Of a stretch of 64,000 nucleotides of DNA, positions 1-9,022 are shown piece by piece (the first letter of the stretch is position 1; every line of letters begins with the position of its first letter). The stretch is from Undibacterium sp. CCC3.4. Lineage in GTDB: Bacteria > Pseudomonadota > Gammaproteobacteria > Burkholderiales > Burkholderiaceae_D. The position numbers and the translations under genes are program-made. The notes beneath the pieces were generated by a model. That model was not told the origin of the DNA, ran no database searches, and saw only the letters and a program-made list of their open reading frames with translations. The stretch spans positions 1,612,001 through 1,676,000 of the forward strand of contig NZ_CP133779.1 of NCBI RefSeq assembly GCF_034347425.1. The letters are read 5' to 3'.

Positions 1-1
1 G

Positions 2-979
2 CTGTTCGAGCGCGGTTTGTTCCGTTCGGATGTGGTGTTTACCATGGCTTCGCCGATGGATGAACACGGTTATTTCTCGCTCAGCCTGGCTACCGATTAC
101 ACCATGGCAGCGATCGCCAAGGCGCGTGCGGTGGTGATTGAAGTGAATCCGAATGTGCCGTTTGCGCACGGTAATTGCCACTTACATATTTCTCAGGTCA
201 CCGCGCTGGTGGAAAATGATGAAGCCGTGACCGAAGTCGGTTTGCCGAAGATCGGACCGGTGCAGCAAGCGATAGGCAAATATGTCGCCGATATGATAGA
301 CGATGGCTCGACCCTGCAAATCGGTTACGGCGGTATTCCCGATGCCGTCGTCACCCAGCTGGTGCATAAACACGATCTCGGCATTCATACCGAAATGATC
401 GGTGACGGTATTTTGACCTTGTTTGAAAGCGGTGCCGTCACCAATCGGAAGAAAAATTATTTGCCGGGAAAAATGATCGCCACGTTTGCGCTCGGTTCGA
501 AAAAACTGTATCAATTTTTGCACCGTAATCCGGCAATAGAAATGCATCCGGTCGATTACACCAATGATCCGTATCTGGCGGCAAAAAACGATAATCTGGT
601 CGGTATCAATGCGACTTTGCAGATCGATTTGCTCGGCCAATGCGGTTCCGAAAGTCTCGGACATTTGCCGTATTCCGGCACCGGTGGGCAGGTCGATTTC
701 GTCCGCGCCGCGAACCGTTCGCGTGGTGGTAAGGCTTTCATCGTCTTGCCAGCCACTGCCAAAGACAACAGCATCACACGCATCGTGCCGACGCTGACGG
801 CTGGCACCCATGTCACGACCGGTAAAAACGACATCAATTACGTCGTCACCGAATTCGGTGTAGCGCAATTGCGTGGCAAATCGGCCAAGCAGCGGGCGGC
901 CGAAATGATCGGCATTGCCCATCCTGACTTCCGCGCCGAATTGCGGCGCGAAGCGCAACGGCTGCATTTGCTTGACTGA
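2..979 (+). CDS. Acetyl-CoA hydrolase/CoA-transferase family protein (C-terminal part)
   Basis: The reading frame is open from the window edge, so the 5' end lies outside; about 325 residues remain. It belongs to the acetyl-CoA hydrolase/transferase family (4-hydroxybutyrate/succinyl-CoA:acetate CoA-transferase type), which moves CoA between carboxylic acids through a glutamyl-CoA enzyme intermediate. Visible family signatures are QIGYGGIPDAV, the IHTEMIGDG stretch that should hold the catalytic Glu, and the C-terminal SGTGGQVDF and VTEFGVAQLRG motifs. The exact acyl substrate cannot be told from the fragment. A small secreted protein gene follows 75 bp downstream. Confidence 0.88.
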   Translation: MFERGLFRSDVVFTMASPMDEHGYFSLSLATDYTMAAIAKARAVVIEVNPNVPFAHGNCHLHISQVTALVENDEAVTEVGLPKIGPVQQAIGKYVADMIDDGSTLQIGYGGIPDAVVTQLVHKHDLGIHTEMIGDGILTLFESGAVTNRKKNYLPGKMIATFALGSKKLYQFLHRNPAIEMHPVDYTNDPYLAAKNDNLVGINATLQIDLLGQCGSESLGHLPYSGTGGQVDFVRAANRSRGGKAFIVLPATAKDNSITRIVPTLTAGTHVTTGKNDINYVVTEFGVAQLRGKSAKQRAAEMIGIAHPDFRAELRREAQRLHLLD

Positions 980-1054
980 GGCGGCAGGATAACAACAGGA
1001 AAAATTATAAAACGTGCAATAATATCGAACTTCAACACTTCGTTACCAAAGCCG

Positions 1055-1252
1055 ATGAAATCATTTTTCCTGCTGGTCTTGTTGTTGTCCGGCGTCGCGC
1101 ATGCCGACACACCCGTATTCAAATGTACTGTTAACGGCAGCGTGGTGTGGTCTGACAGCCCGTGCGCCGGCAATGGCAAGGTGGTAAAGGTGAAGAATCT
1201 ACCTGCAACGCCGCGCAAGCCGGGTGCGACGCCGAGTGTGCCGGCGCGCTGA
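1055..1252 (+). CDS. Small secreted protein, DUF4124-like
   Basis: 65 residues. An N-terminal signal peptide (MKSFFLLVLLLSGVAHA, cleavage expected after AHA) is followed by FKCTVNGSVVWSDSPC, which fits the DUF4124 pattern of a short Cys-containing beta motif with W/YSD. The tail is rich in Pro, Lys and Arg. The function of this family is unknown; the protein is expected in the periplasm. No strong Shine-Dalgarno sequence precedes the ATG. No partner gene is apparent. Confidence 0.65.
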   Translation: MKSFFLLVLLLSGVAHADTPVFKCTVNGSVVWSDSPCAGNGKVVKVKNLPATPRKPGATPSVPAR

Positions 1253-1335
1253 TCAGCGCCATGCCATATACACATCGGTGAGCAATCGGTCGATGCCGTA
1301 TCGCGTGGCTGATGGAGATATTTTCTTACAGACGT

Positions 1336-1359
1336 AAAAAAGCCCACCATAGGGTGGGC
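1336..1359 (-). terminator. Rho-independent terminator on the minus strand
   Basis: GCCCACC (1342-1348) pairs with GGTGGGC (1353-1359) around a 4-nt loop. On the minus strand the stem is followed by six T. On the plus strand no T run follows, so it should act on leftward transcripts. The nearest leftward gene is the cold-shock gene ending at 1854, which would then have a 3' trailer of about 500 nt. Confidence 0.6.
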
Positions 1360-1389
1360 GATCCATTCATTACGTCGACTCGTGGGCAA

Positions 1390-1758
1390 CCCATGCTATC
1401 TGCTTGGTGTCGCCGACTGGTGCCGGCCCGTGCTATCTGCGCGGTGCTGGCGGTGAGTCGTCTGTTCCTGTCAATGTCAGCGTAAGCGCTTGACAGAGTT
1501 AAAACGAATGAGAACCTTCACAATACCCATTCCGCTACGGTCTGTGCACCGTCAGGCGGGCGCGGACTGGGGGGAAGGGCAGCACGAATTGCTTCAAACA
1601 TCGACTACGCCATTTCCCGGTTTCCCATGCTATCTGCGTGGTGTCACCGGCCGGTGAGAATCGATGGTGCATCAGTATGCCGCGTGAGCGCGTAGTACCG
1701 ACTTGTGAAGGGGGCGTCACCGATGGAATTTGTATACCGTGTTGCCCATGCTATCTGC
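1390..1758. repeat. Four dispersed copies of a 14-bp repeat in a gene-poor stretch
   Basis: CCCATGCTATCTGC occurs at 1390-1403, 1624-1637 and 1745-1758, and with one change (CCCGTG) at 1427-1440. Copies 1 and 3 keep similarity beyond the core (TGGTGTCRCCGRCYGGTG). Spacings of 37, 197 and 121 bp are irregular, so this is not a CRISPR array. The stretch 1253-1853 holds no convincing gene: codon patterns and start sites of the short frames in it are poor. It contains these repeats and the terminator at 1336. Confidence 0.7.
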
Positions 1759-1853
1759 ATAGTGCAAGCAGGCTTGATTGCTCAAACAAAAACCATCATG
1801 GCGACAATGGCTAGTTGATCTATGCCAATGCCCTGGGGCCTTGGCATCAACAA

Positions 1854-2066
1854 TTACGCCAGAACTTGAATGTTTGCAGCTTTGTCGCCTTTAGGACCAG
1901 AAGTGCGTTCGAAAGAAACGCGCTGGTTTTCGCTCAAGCTTTTGAAGCCGCTCGATTGTATGTCTTGAAAGTGGGCGAACAAGTCAGCGCCACCTGCATC
2001 TGGAGCGATAAAGCCGAAGCCTTTAGCATCGTTGAACCATTTGACGATTCCTGTTTGTGTGCTCAT
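1854..2066 (-). CDS. Cold-shock domain protein (CspA family)
   Basis: 70 residues, a single cold-shock (OB-fold) domain. The RNP1 motif KGFGFI and the RNP2-like LFAHF are both present, in the order [31 protein letters not shown]. Members bind single-stranded nucleic acid and act as RNA chaperones. The ATG at 2066 is preceded by AAAGGA at good spacing; longer in-frame extensions upstream have no family similarity. A roughly 250-nt region without a gene precedes it, consistent with the long leaders of this family. Confidence 0.93.
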   Translation of the reverse strand: MSTQTGIVKWFNDAKGFGFIAPDAGGADLFAHFQDIQSSGFKSLSENQRVSFERTSGPKGDKAANIQVLA

Positions 2067-2322
2067 AGTAAATTCCTTTAAGTAAAAAGCGGTATCGCAT
2101 AAGCAAAATTGCTCAGCATGCGATCTGGGCACTTGAAACCAAGGAATGAAACCGGAGGAGAAAAAACAGAACAGCCAGAGGATACAGCCATGCGGAATTG
2201 GGACCAACAATATAACGACTTGATGCAAGTACAAAACGCAATATACATGAAAAGTCAATCGTGGCCAAGTATTATTTTTATTTTGTGTGCAAAGTTCTTG
2301 CGAAAACTCATTTGCTACAGCG

Positions 2323-2366
2323 AACAACTTAATGGATCGTCGCTTGCGACGATCCATTAAGTTGTT
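2323..2366. repeat. Perfect 44-bp palindrome at the broken 5' end of the TonB receptor gene
   Basis: A 21-nt arm (2323-2343, starting AACAACTTAATGG and ending ATCGTCGC) is followed by TT and an exact reverse complement (2346-2366). Receptor-like coding sequence starts immediately after it. A 21-nt stretch from this arm (2324-2344) recurs exactly at 51513-51533, next to another scar of mobile DNA. This points to a recombination or transposition relic rather than a terminator, since no T run follows on either strand. Confidence 0.8.
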
Positions 2367-4489
2367 TGAATTTTCCGCGTCCGGCCGTGGCCGACGGGAC
2401 TTCGGCCAGCCGGCCGGCACAATTGCGCGGCCTCTCGCCGGATCAAACGCTGGTGTTGGTTAATGGCAAACGCTGGCACAGCTCGGCCGTCGTCAATGTC
2501 AACGGTACGGTGGGGCGCGGTTCGTCTGCACCCGATCTCAATACCATTCCTTTAGCCGCGATTGAACGCGTCGAAGTGCTGCGCGATGGTGCTTCGGCCC
2601 AGTATGGTTCGGATGCGATTGCCGGCGTCATCAATATCATTTTGAAAAAAGGTGCCAGTGGCGGCGTGATCGAAGCCGGGGTGGGCCAGACCAGTCGTGG
2701 TGATGGCAGTGCCGGCAATTTGTCCGCCAACTTCGGTGTGCCGCTCGGTGAGCAAGGCTGCTTGCGTGTGACGGCCGAACAGAAAACCCAAGGTGCCACG
2801 AACCGTGCCGGCCCGGATTTACGCAATCCGCTTGAGCCGCGTTATGGTCAAATCACGCAACTTCAGGGCGACCCGCGTTTGCAGCAGAGTAATCTGGCAC
2901 TCAATGCGGCACTGCCGCTCAACGCCGACGTCGAACTCTATGCCTTACTCAGCCTTAGTCAGCGAGATACCGATGCACCAGCTACCTGGCGCACCGCCTA
3001 CACCAGCGGCACGACTTTGCGCAGTCCTTTGTATCCACAGGGTTTTTTACCGAATGAAGCGGCCACGAATAAAGATATCTCTGGCGTGTTTGGCATCAAA
3101 GGACGCGCCGCCGAATGGCGTTGGGATACCAGCCTCAATTACGGCAGCAATGAGTTCAGTCTCGACGTCAACCACAGCGCTAATCTGAGTCTCGGTACTG
3201 CCAGTCCGACCAGTTTTTATATCGGAAAATTGAAAAATACCCAAACCTTGGCAAATTTCGATGCCGCGCGTGAAATCGACGTGGCTTTGCTCGAACAGCC
3301 ATTGACGCTGGCGCTTGGTGGCGAATTACGCCAAGATCAATATCAGATCAGTGCCGGTGAGAAAAATTCTTATGTCGGCAGCGGTGCCCAAGGTTTTGCT
3401 GGTTTCCAGTCATCGAATGCCGGTAGTTTCAGCCGCCACAGCGTAGCGATTTATGCCGACGTCGAGGCTGAACTGACTCGCCGTTTGCGTGCAACGGTGG
3501 CTTTGCGCCATGAGAATTTCAGTGATTTCGGCAGTGTCGCAGCCGCTAAAGTATCGGGCCGTTTCGAGCTCACCCCTGAGCTGGCGCTGCGTGCCGCGGC
3601 CTCGAACGGTTTCCGTGCCCCTTCGCTGGCGCAACAGAATTACACGATTTCGACCAGTAACCTCATTACCATCAATGGCAGTTCGCAATTGGTCGATACC
3701 GGTACTTTCGGGGTAGCAACGGCGGCCGCCAAGGCACTCGGTGCCAAGCCACTGCAAGCGGAAAAATCGCGTAACCTCAGTCTGGGTGCGGTCTGGCAGC
3801 CGGCCAAGAATGTGTCTTTGAGCATCGATGCGTATCAAATCGAAATCGATAACCGGATTCTGTATTCTGGCAATTTGGTATTACCGACGAATTTACAAAG
3901 TGTCTTGGCGGCACAAGGCGTTCCGGTTGCTGCCGCCCGTTACTTTACCAACGCCCTCGATACCCGCAATCGCGGTGTCGATGTAGTCGGTACTTGGGCC
4001 TTGGCTTTGTCTGGTGCCGATAAATTGGCATTTACCTTGGGCTATAACCGCAATAATACGGCCGTAACGCGGGTGGCTGACAATCCGGCAGTGCTGACGC
4101 AAAACAATTTGATTCTGGTCGACCGGCAGAGCATCTTGCGGGCCACCGTTTCTGCACCGAAAGACAAGCTCAGCTTGGCGGCCGATTACAGCGTCGCACA
4201 GTGGCTCGCGCATGCGCAAGCCAGCCGTTATGGCAGTTTCGCGTCGCCACAAAATAATGCGGCCTTGGACCAAACCTACGGTGCCAATGTGGTGCTTGAT
4301 GCGGCGCTCAGTTACCGGCTTGGTCATTGGACCTTGACCGGCGGGATAGATAATTTGACCAATCAATATCCGGATCAAGTGACTTCGGCCGGCAATCTCA
4401 ACAGTGGCGGCACCTTGGCTTACAGTACCTTCTCGCCTTACGGCTTCAATGGTCGCTATTACTACGCCAAGGCGGCTTACGCCTGGTGA
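2366..4489 (+). pseudogene. TonB-dependent receptor, 5'-truncated
   Basis: About 707 residues of a TonB-dependent outer-membrane receptor. The frame enters in the middle of the plug domain: [31 protein letters not shown] and the plug motif IERVEVLRDGASAQYGSDAIAGVINI are present, followed by a full beta-barrel ending in an aromatic residue (YAKAAYAW). The signal peptide, TonB box and first part of the plug are missing. The only possible start is a TTG at the edge of the 44-bp palindrome, with no ribosome-binding site. The barrel is otherwise uninterrupted, so the loss may be recent. It is unlikely to be exported or functional. The ligand cannot be told. Confidence 0.82.
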
Positions 4490-4537
4490 GTGTGACTGGA
4501 GCGCGGCGCTACCCCTGCGCGGCGCATTTCCCTGGGT

Positions 4538-5224
4538 TCAGGCGCTCAGTGGGTAACGCCGTATCAGCGCAAAATCGGCACCCGGCTGGTGTTCCGCAAA
4601 CAGGGCGATATCCTTGATCTGCAGCGGCTCGGCGATAGCGAAGTGCTGCTCGGCTGCCTGATGGATGGCGGCTGCAGCATCGGTATTGTCGAGCGCATCG
4701 GTGAGCGTCATGTGAAAGCGGTATTCTTCTTCGGTATAGGGATAGCCCCAGTGCTGCAGCAGGCGTAATTGCCGGGCACTCAGTTGTTGTTGCTGACGCC
4801 GCGCCAGCTCTTCTGGCTTGAGTGGCGCGCGCAGATGATCGAAATCGCGCACGCACTGCATCGCCAAGTGATGCAATTCACCGCCGTCTGCGCTCGGGCG
4901 CAATGCCAGAAATGGCCCCAGCCACTCAACTTGCGGTGGCGCGACGGTGATGCTTTTTTGCTGATGGCAAAACGCTTGCAAACTGCGGTCGAGATGCGCT
5001 AAGTCGTAACCTTCGGCGAGTCGGAACGGCGCTTTCAAAGTCGCATGAAAACCATAGCGACGCGCATCGCGACTGAGATGATGAAACACCTTAGGATTGA
5101 CATCGGCGATGCGCAATTGCGCCATGTCGCCCGCCGTTGAGGGATCGCGCCCGAGCCAGTGGCAACCGGCTTGCCACCAAGCGCTGGCGGGATCGGGCGA
5201 GAAATACAGGGCGTAACGCATCAT
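4538..5224 (-). CDS. DUF1045 protein, 2H-phosphoesterase-like, phosphonate-associated
   Basis: 228 residues. Two H-x-T motifs typical of the 2H phosphoesterase fold are visible: HATLKAPF near residue 60 and HMTLTDAL near residue 170. The family is known as a putative phosphonate metabolism protein often encoded in phn operons. Here the only phosphonate gene nearby is phnM, on the opposite strand about 1.2 kb away. Two adjacent ATG codons (5224 and 5221) could serve as start. The gene lies 29 bp downstream of a binding-protein gene on the same strand and may be co-transcribed with it. Confidence 0.8.
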   Translation of the reverse strand: MMRYALYFSPDPASAWWQAGCHWLGRDPSTAGDMAQLRIADVNPKVFHHLSRDARRYGFHATLKAPFRLAEGYDLAHLDRSLQAFCHQQKSITVAPPQVEWLGPFLALRPSADGGELHHLAMQCVRDFDHLRAPLKPEELARRQQQQLSARQLRLLQHWGYPYTEEEYRFHMTLTDALDNTDAAAAIHQAAEQHFAIAEPLQIKDIALFAEHQPGADFALIRRYPLSA

Positions 5225-5253
5225 GGTGGGAGCAGTATCGGTAGCGCGCGGAC

Positions 5254-6132
5254 TCAGTTACCGACCTGGTCGCTCGGGAAACGCAGTGAATCGCGCAGCA
5301 AAAAGCCCATGGGCATATTCAAATTCGATCCTTTTGGCGGAATCGGGCGTATGAACCAGCGGTCGTAAATTTTATAGATTTCACCGTCGTGAATAATGCG
5401 CAGCATTTCCGTATCGACAATTTTTTTGAATGCTGTGTCGTCTTTACGCAACATGATCGAATACGGCTCCACCGATAAGGGTTCGCCGATAATCGCAAAC
5501 GCACTCGGGTCTTTGGCATCGGCACGTAAGCTGTAGAGCAGCACATCATCCATAGGGAAGGCATCGGCTTTGCCGTTTTCAATCATTTTGAATGACTCTT
5601 GATCGGTATCGCCCTCGACTAATTTGATGCCCAGGGAATTGATGTCGTTGCGATCGCTGAGCAATTTGACCGTGGTCGTGCTCTTGGTCGTCACGATGGT
5701 GCGATTGCGGAATTGGTTCCAGTTTTTGATCTGGCTGTTACTGCGCACCACGGCGCGTACGCTGGAAAAGAAATGTGGAATGGTGAAATCGAAACGTTTG
5801 CGGCGGTCGGCATTATTGGTCGTGCTGCCGCATTCGAGATCGATTTTGTCTTCTTGTAAGGCGCTGAAGCGGGTGGTCGAATCGACTGGGAAAAACTGCA
5901 GCTTCAGATTCGGTAATTTCAACTCTTTTTTTACCGCATCGGCGATTTTCAAGCACAAATCAACCGAATAGCCGACCACTTGCTTATTGCTGTCTGTGAA
6001 GGAGAAGGGCGGGCTTTCTCGCACGCCTATGATCAAGGTCTGGGTTTTGCGAATTTTCGCCACACTGTCAGTGGCAGACCAAGAGAGCAGTGGCAGCAGG
6101 CTGAAAAACAGACACAAAATGACACGATGCAT
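5254..6132 (-). CDS. Amino-acid ABC transporter substrate-binding protein (GltI-like)
   Basis: 292 residues. A signal peptide (MHRVILCLFFSLLPLLSWSA) precedes a periplasmic binding protein fold of the family 3 type: LIIGVRESPPFSF at the first strand, VGYSVDLCLKIADAV, and the DLECGSTTNNADRRK hinge stretch common in glutamate/aspartate-binding proteins. The ATG at 6132 has AGGAAAA at good spacing; an upstream in-frame start lacks a signal peptide in the right place. No permease or ATPase gene is adjacent, so it either serves a transporter encoded elsewhere or acts as a sensor. Confidence 0.85.
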   Translation of the reverse strand: MHRVILCLFFSLLPLLSWSATDSVAKIRKTQTLIIGVRESPPFSFTDSNKQVVGYSVDLCLKIADAVKKELKLPNLKLQFFPVDSTTRFSALQEDKIDLECGSTTNNADRRKRFDFTIPHFFSSVRAVVRSNSQIKNWNQFRNRTIVTTKSTTTVKLLSDRNDINSLGIKLVEGDTDQESFKMIENGKADAFPMDDVLLYSLRADAKDPSAFAIIGEPLSVEPYSIMLRKDDTAFKKIVDTEMLRIIHDGEIYKIYDRWFIRPIPPKGSNLNMPMGFLLRDSLRFPSDQVGN

Positions 6133-6446
6133 AGTGGTTTTCCTATCGAGAAAGCGAGTGGTTGATTGTGGGCCGAGCAGCGTACAGCAGACGAAAAACC
6201 GGGGACGAACAGCAAAGACAATCAAGCTACTCAAATTTACCAGCCTCGTGCCGGAACAAAGAATCGAAATTATTTATATTTCCCCCATATTGTATGGCCG
6301 CTGTGGCCCTGATAGGTGGTGCAAATCACCAGGAAAGTGAATATGTTTTATTTATTAACAATAAGCCATGTGCCACTGAGTGCGCGTAAAATACAGCCGC
6401 AAGCATGCTATTGTCAGGCAGCTTGTTTCCATAGGGTAATTTGTTC
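6133..6446. promoter_or_regulatory. Divergent intergenic region between the binding-protein gene and phnM
   Basis: This 314-bp stretch is AT-rich and holds no convincing gene. It must carry the promoters of both divergent genes. One perfect dyad, TGGTG-N5-CACCA, lies at 6317-6331 and could be an operator. No clear sigma-70 promoter with good spacing was settled on. Confidence 0.4.
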
Positions 6447-7601
6447 ATGAATTTACACTCGTTCCCAGAGCGGCTGATACGCAACGCACGCATCGTCACG
6501 ATCGATCAAGTTGTCAGCGGTAGCGTAGCTTTAAAGCATGGTTATTTCAGCGAAGTCAGTGGCGGTGACCTGACTATGCCGGCCGATGATTGGCAGGGCG
6601 ACTATCTGTTGCCGGGTATGGTGGAATTACATACCGATAATCTGGAAAAACATTTGATGCCGCGGCCTAAGGTCAATTGGCCGATCTTACCGTCCATCAT
6701 CGCGCATGATGCCCAGATCGCCGCTGCCGGCATCACCACCGTGCTCGATGCGATTGCCGTCGGCGACTTAGACCCCGAGAGCGTGCGCAGTCAAAGCTTG
6801 CAACCGTGCATATCCGGCATAGAACAAGCGCGCGCGGCCGGCTTGTTGCGGGTCGATCATTTCTTACACTTACGTATGGAATTGGCCGAACAGGATTTAT
6901 TGGCCTTATTTAAGCCCTTATTACACCACCCGCAACTCAAGCTCGTCTCGCTGATGGATCATACGCCCGGTCAGCGCCAATGGACCGATCTCGATCACTA
7001 CCGCACCTATGTTACCGGTAAGCGCGGCTGGAGCCAGCAAAAAGTCGATCAAATGCTGTCGATTTTATTCGCCCGACAACAGCGTTATGTCGCCGATAAC
7101 CGCGATGAATTGGTTCATCTGTGTCTGACGCAAAATCCGAGTTTGGTATTGGCCTCGCATGACGATACCACTGGCCAGCATGTGCTCGAAGGGGTGCGCG
7201 ACGGCGTGCGCATTTCTGAGTTTCCTACCAGTTTGGCCGCAGCCGAATGTGCGCGTGAACATGGCTTGGCCGTGGTCATGGGGGCGCCGAATTGTGTGCG
7301 TGGCGGTTCCCACTCGGGCAATGTGTCGGCGGCTGAATTGGCGCGCCATGATTTGCTCGATATTTTGTCCTCTGACTATGTCCCGGCGAGTTTATTGCAG
7401 GCGGCCTTTTTATTGCAAGAGCATGGCTACTCCTTGCCGAAAGCGATCGCGACGGTCAGCAGTAATCCGGCCCGCTTGCTCGGTTTGCATGACCGTGGTC
7501 AGATCGCTCCCGGCTTGCGTGCTGATTTTTTACGGGTGCGTGTGTGTGAGGGTGTGCCGGTAGTACTGGGCAGCTGGGTGCAAGGCCGGCAAATCTGGTA
7601 A
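6447..7601 (+). CDS. phnM: Alpha-D-ribose 1-methylphosphonate 5-triphosphate diphosphatase PhnM
   Basis: 384 residues, amidohydrolase superfamily. In the carbon-phosphorus lyase pathway PhnM removes pyrophosphate from the ribose triphosphate intermediate. Characteristic stretches are LLPGMVELHTDNLEKH (first metal site and the PhnM signature), LMDHTPGQRQW, LASHDDTT and MGAPNCVRGGSHSGN. The ATG at 6447 follows AGGG; a TTG two codons upstream is less likely. None of the other C-P lyase genes (phnGHIJKL) is present in the window, so the substrate supply for this enzyme is not explained locally. About 210 bp without a gene follow. Confidence 0.9.
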   Translation: MNLHSFPERLIRNARIVTIDQVVSGSVALKHGYFSEVSGGDLTMPADDWQGDYLLPGMVELHTDNLEKHLMPRPKVNWPILPSIIAHDAQIAAAGITTVLDAIAVGDLDPESVRSQSLQPCISGIEQARAAGLLRVDHFLHLRMELAEQDLLALFKPLLHHPQLKLVSLMDHTPGQRQWTDLDHYRTYVTGKRGWSQQKVDQMLSILFARQQRYVADNRDELVHLCLTQNPSLVLASHDDTTGQHVLEGVRDGVRISEFPTSLAAAECAREHGLAVVMGAPNCVRGGSHSGNVSAAELARHDLLDILSSDYVPASLLQAAFLLQEHGYSLPKAIATVSSNPARLLGLHDRGQIAPGLRADFLRVRVCEGVPVVLGSWVQGRQIW

Positions 7602-7810
7602 TTGCGTTTGTCCCATTTGTTTTGCATGCGTGCCAATTAACAACATGCTCGCGCCGCTGTTTTGTTTTGCTATGCCCTTGCCGTACGTGCTCGTCAATGT
7701 TCAGGTTGACAATGTTCCTGCTAGTCTCTAATGTTGCTCTGCAGACAAATGGCTGAATAGTCATGGGGAAACCCGGCTGTACTTTTACCGACATCCTTTC
7801 GGAGACAAGC

Positions 7811-9007
7811 ATGCTACATCGTATGGTACTGATCAGTACCCTCTTTTCCCTTTCCCAAGCAGTCTACGCCGAACCACCACCGATACGCATAGGTGTGATC
7901 GGGCCATTCAGCGCCAAATCTTCGTCTGACATGGGTGAGAGCCTGCGCGGTGGCGCGCGCGTGTTTCTGAGCGACTTGAACCAAATGGGTGGGGTGTTAG
8001 GGCGCAAAATCGAATTGATCGAGCGCGATGACGAAGCCAAGCCGGAACTCGGAGTGGCCTTAGCTAAGAAAATGATTGCTGAAGATAAGGTCGTGGCGGT
8101 GGTGGGCTTTGCCAATACCGGCGTGGCTCTGCAAGCGGCTAAAGTGTTTCAGGAGGCAAAAATTCCGCTGATCGTCACGGTCGCCACCGGTGCCAAATTG
8201 AGCGAGCAATTCATGCCGCCAGCCATCCACGACAGTTATATTTTTCGGCTCGCCGCCAGCGATAAGCTGCAACCGGTGGCGATACTCAGTGATGTGATCG
8301 ACAAACGCAAGCTCACGCAAATCGCTATTTTGCATGACGACAGCCCTTACGGGCAGTTTGGTAAGGACAGTCTGTTAGCGGAAATGAAAACGCGAAAACT
8401 GGCACCGGTCGCCGTCGAAAGTGTCAAGATCGGTGAAACCGATATGCAAAAACAAGTCGCCAGCGCCAAGGCAGCCGGGGCACAGATCATTATTTTATAT
8501 TGTCTGCCCAATGAAGCGATCGCGATCGCCAACAGCGTCAGCCGAGCGCATCTGAATATTCCGCTGGCCGGTTCTTGGGTCTTGTCGCAACACACGTTTG
8601 CCGAACAAGCCGGCGGCAATGCCGAAGGCGTGCGTATGCCGATTACCTTCATCGAAAACGAATCGACCCGCAGCAATGGCTTTGTCTTGTCTTATTTACG
8701 CATCAATAAGGTCAAACATATTCCTTCCGCAGTCTCGGCGGCGCAGACCTATGATGCCCTGCGTATCTTGAGTCTGGCCATCATGCAGGCCAACAGCACG
8801 GTGCCCTCAGAGATCAAGGCCGCCTTGGAAAACATGAAGTACGAAGCGACTTCGACTATTGTTACGCGCTATAAAAAGCCGTTCTCCAGTAGCGATCACG
8901 AAGCCATCACCCAGAACATGTTGTTCATGGGCGAAGTACGGCATGGAAAAGTCTCGTATGCCTACAAAGAAGACGCCAGCAGCAGTTTGATTTCGCGTAC
9001 GCGCTGA
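7811..9007 (+). CDS. Branched-chain amino-acid-type ABC substrate-binding protein
   Basis: 398 residues. Signal peptide (MLHRMVLISTLFSLSQAVYA) and a type I periplasmic binding protein fold: IRIGVIGPFSAKSSSDMGESLRGGA, the GGVLGRKIELIERDDEAKPE stretch and VVGFANTGVALQAA, all typical of LivJ-like proteins. The ATG at 7811 has GGAGA 5 nt upstream and gives a proper signal peptide; an earlier in-frame ATG at 7763 does not. No transporter subunits lie next to it. The ligand is unknown. Confidence 0.87.
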   Translation: MLHRMVLISTLFSLSQAVYAEPPPIRIGVIGPFSAKSSSDMGESLRGGARVFLSDLNQMGGVLGRKIELIERDDEAKPELGVALAKKMIAEDKVVAVVGFANTGVALQAAKVFQEAKIPLIVTVATGAKLSEQFMPPAIHDSYIFRLAASDKLQPVAILSDVIDKRKLTQIAILHDDSPYGQFGKDSLLAEMKTRKLAPVAVESVKIGETDMQKQVASAKAAGAQIIILYCLPNEAIAIANSVSRAHLNIPLAGSWVLSQHTFAEQAGGNAEGVRMPITFIENESTRSNGFVLSYLRINKVKHIPSAVSAAQTYDALRILSLAIMQANSTVPSEIKAALENMKYEATSTIVTRYKKPFSSSDHEAITQNMLFMGEVRHGKVSYAYKEDASSSLISRTR

Positions 9008-9022
9008 AATCGGCGGCCTTGA

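Noticed and set aside
1390-1758. Possible CRISPR array
   Set aside because: Repeat is only 14 bp and spacings are 37, 197 and 121 bp; no cas genes.
2366-2368. TTG as a true start of the TonB receptor
   Set aside because: It would leave out the signal peptide and TonB box, and lies at the edge of a palindrome without a ribosome-binding site.
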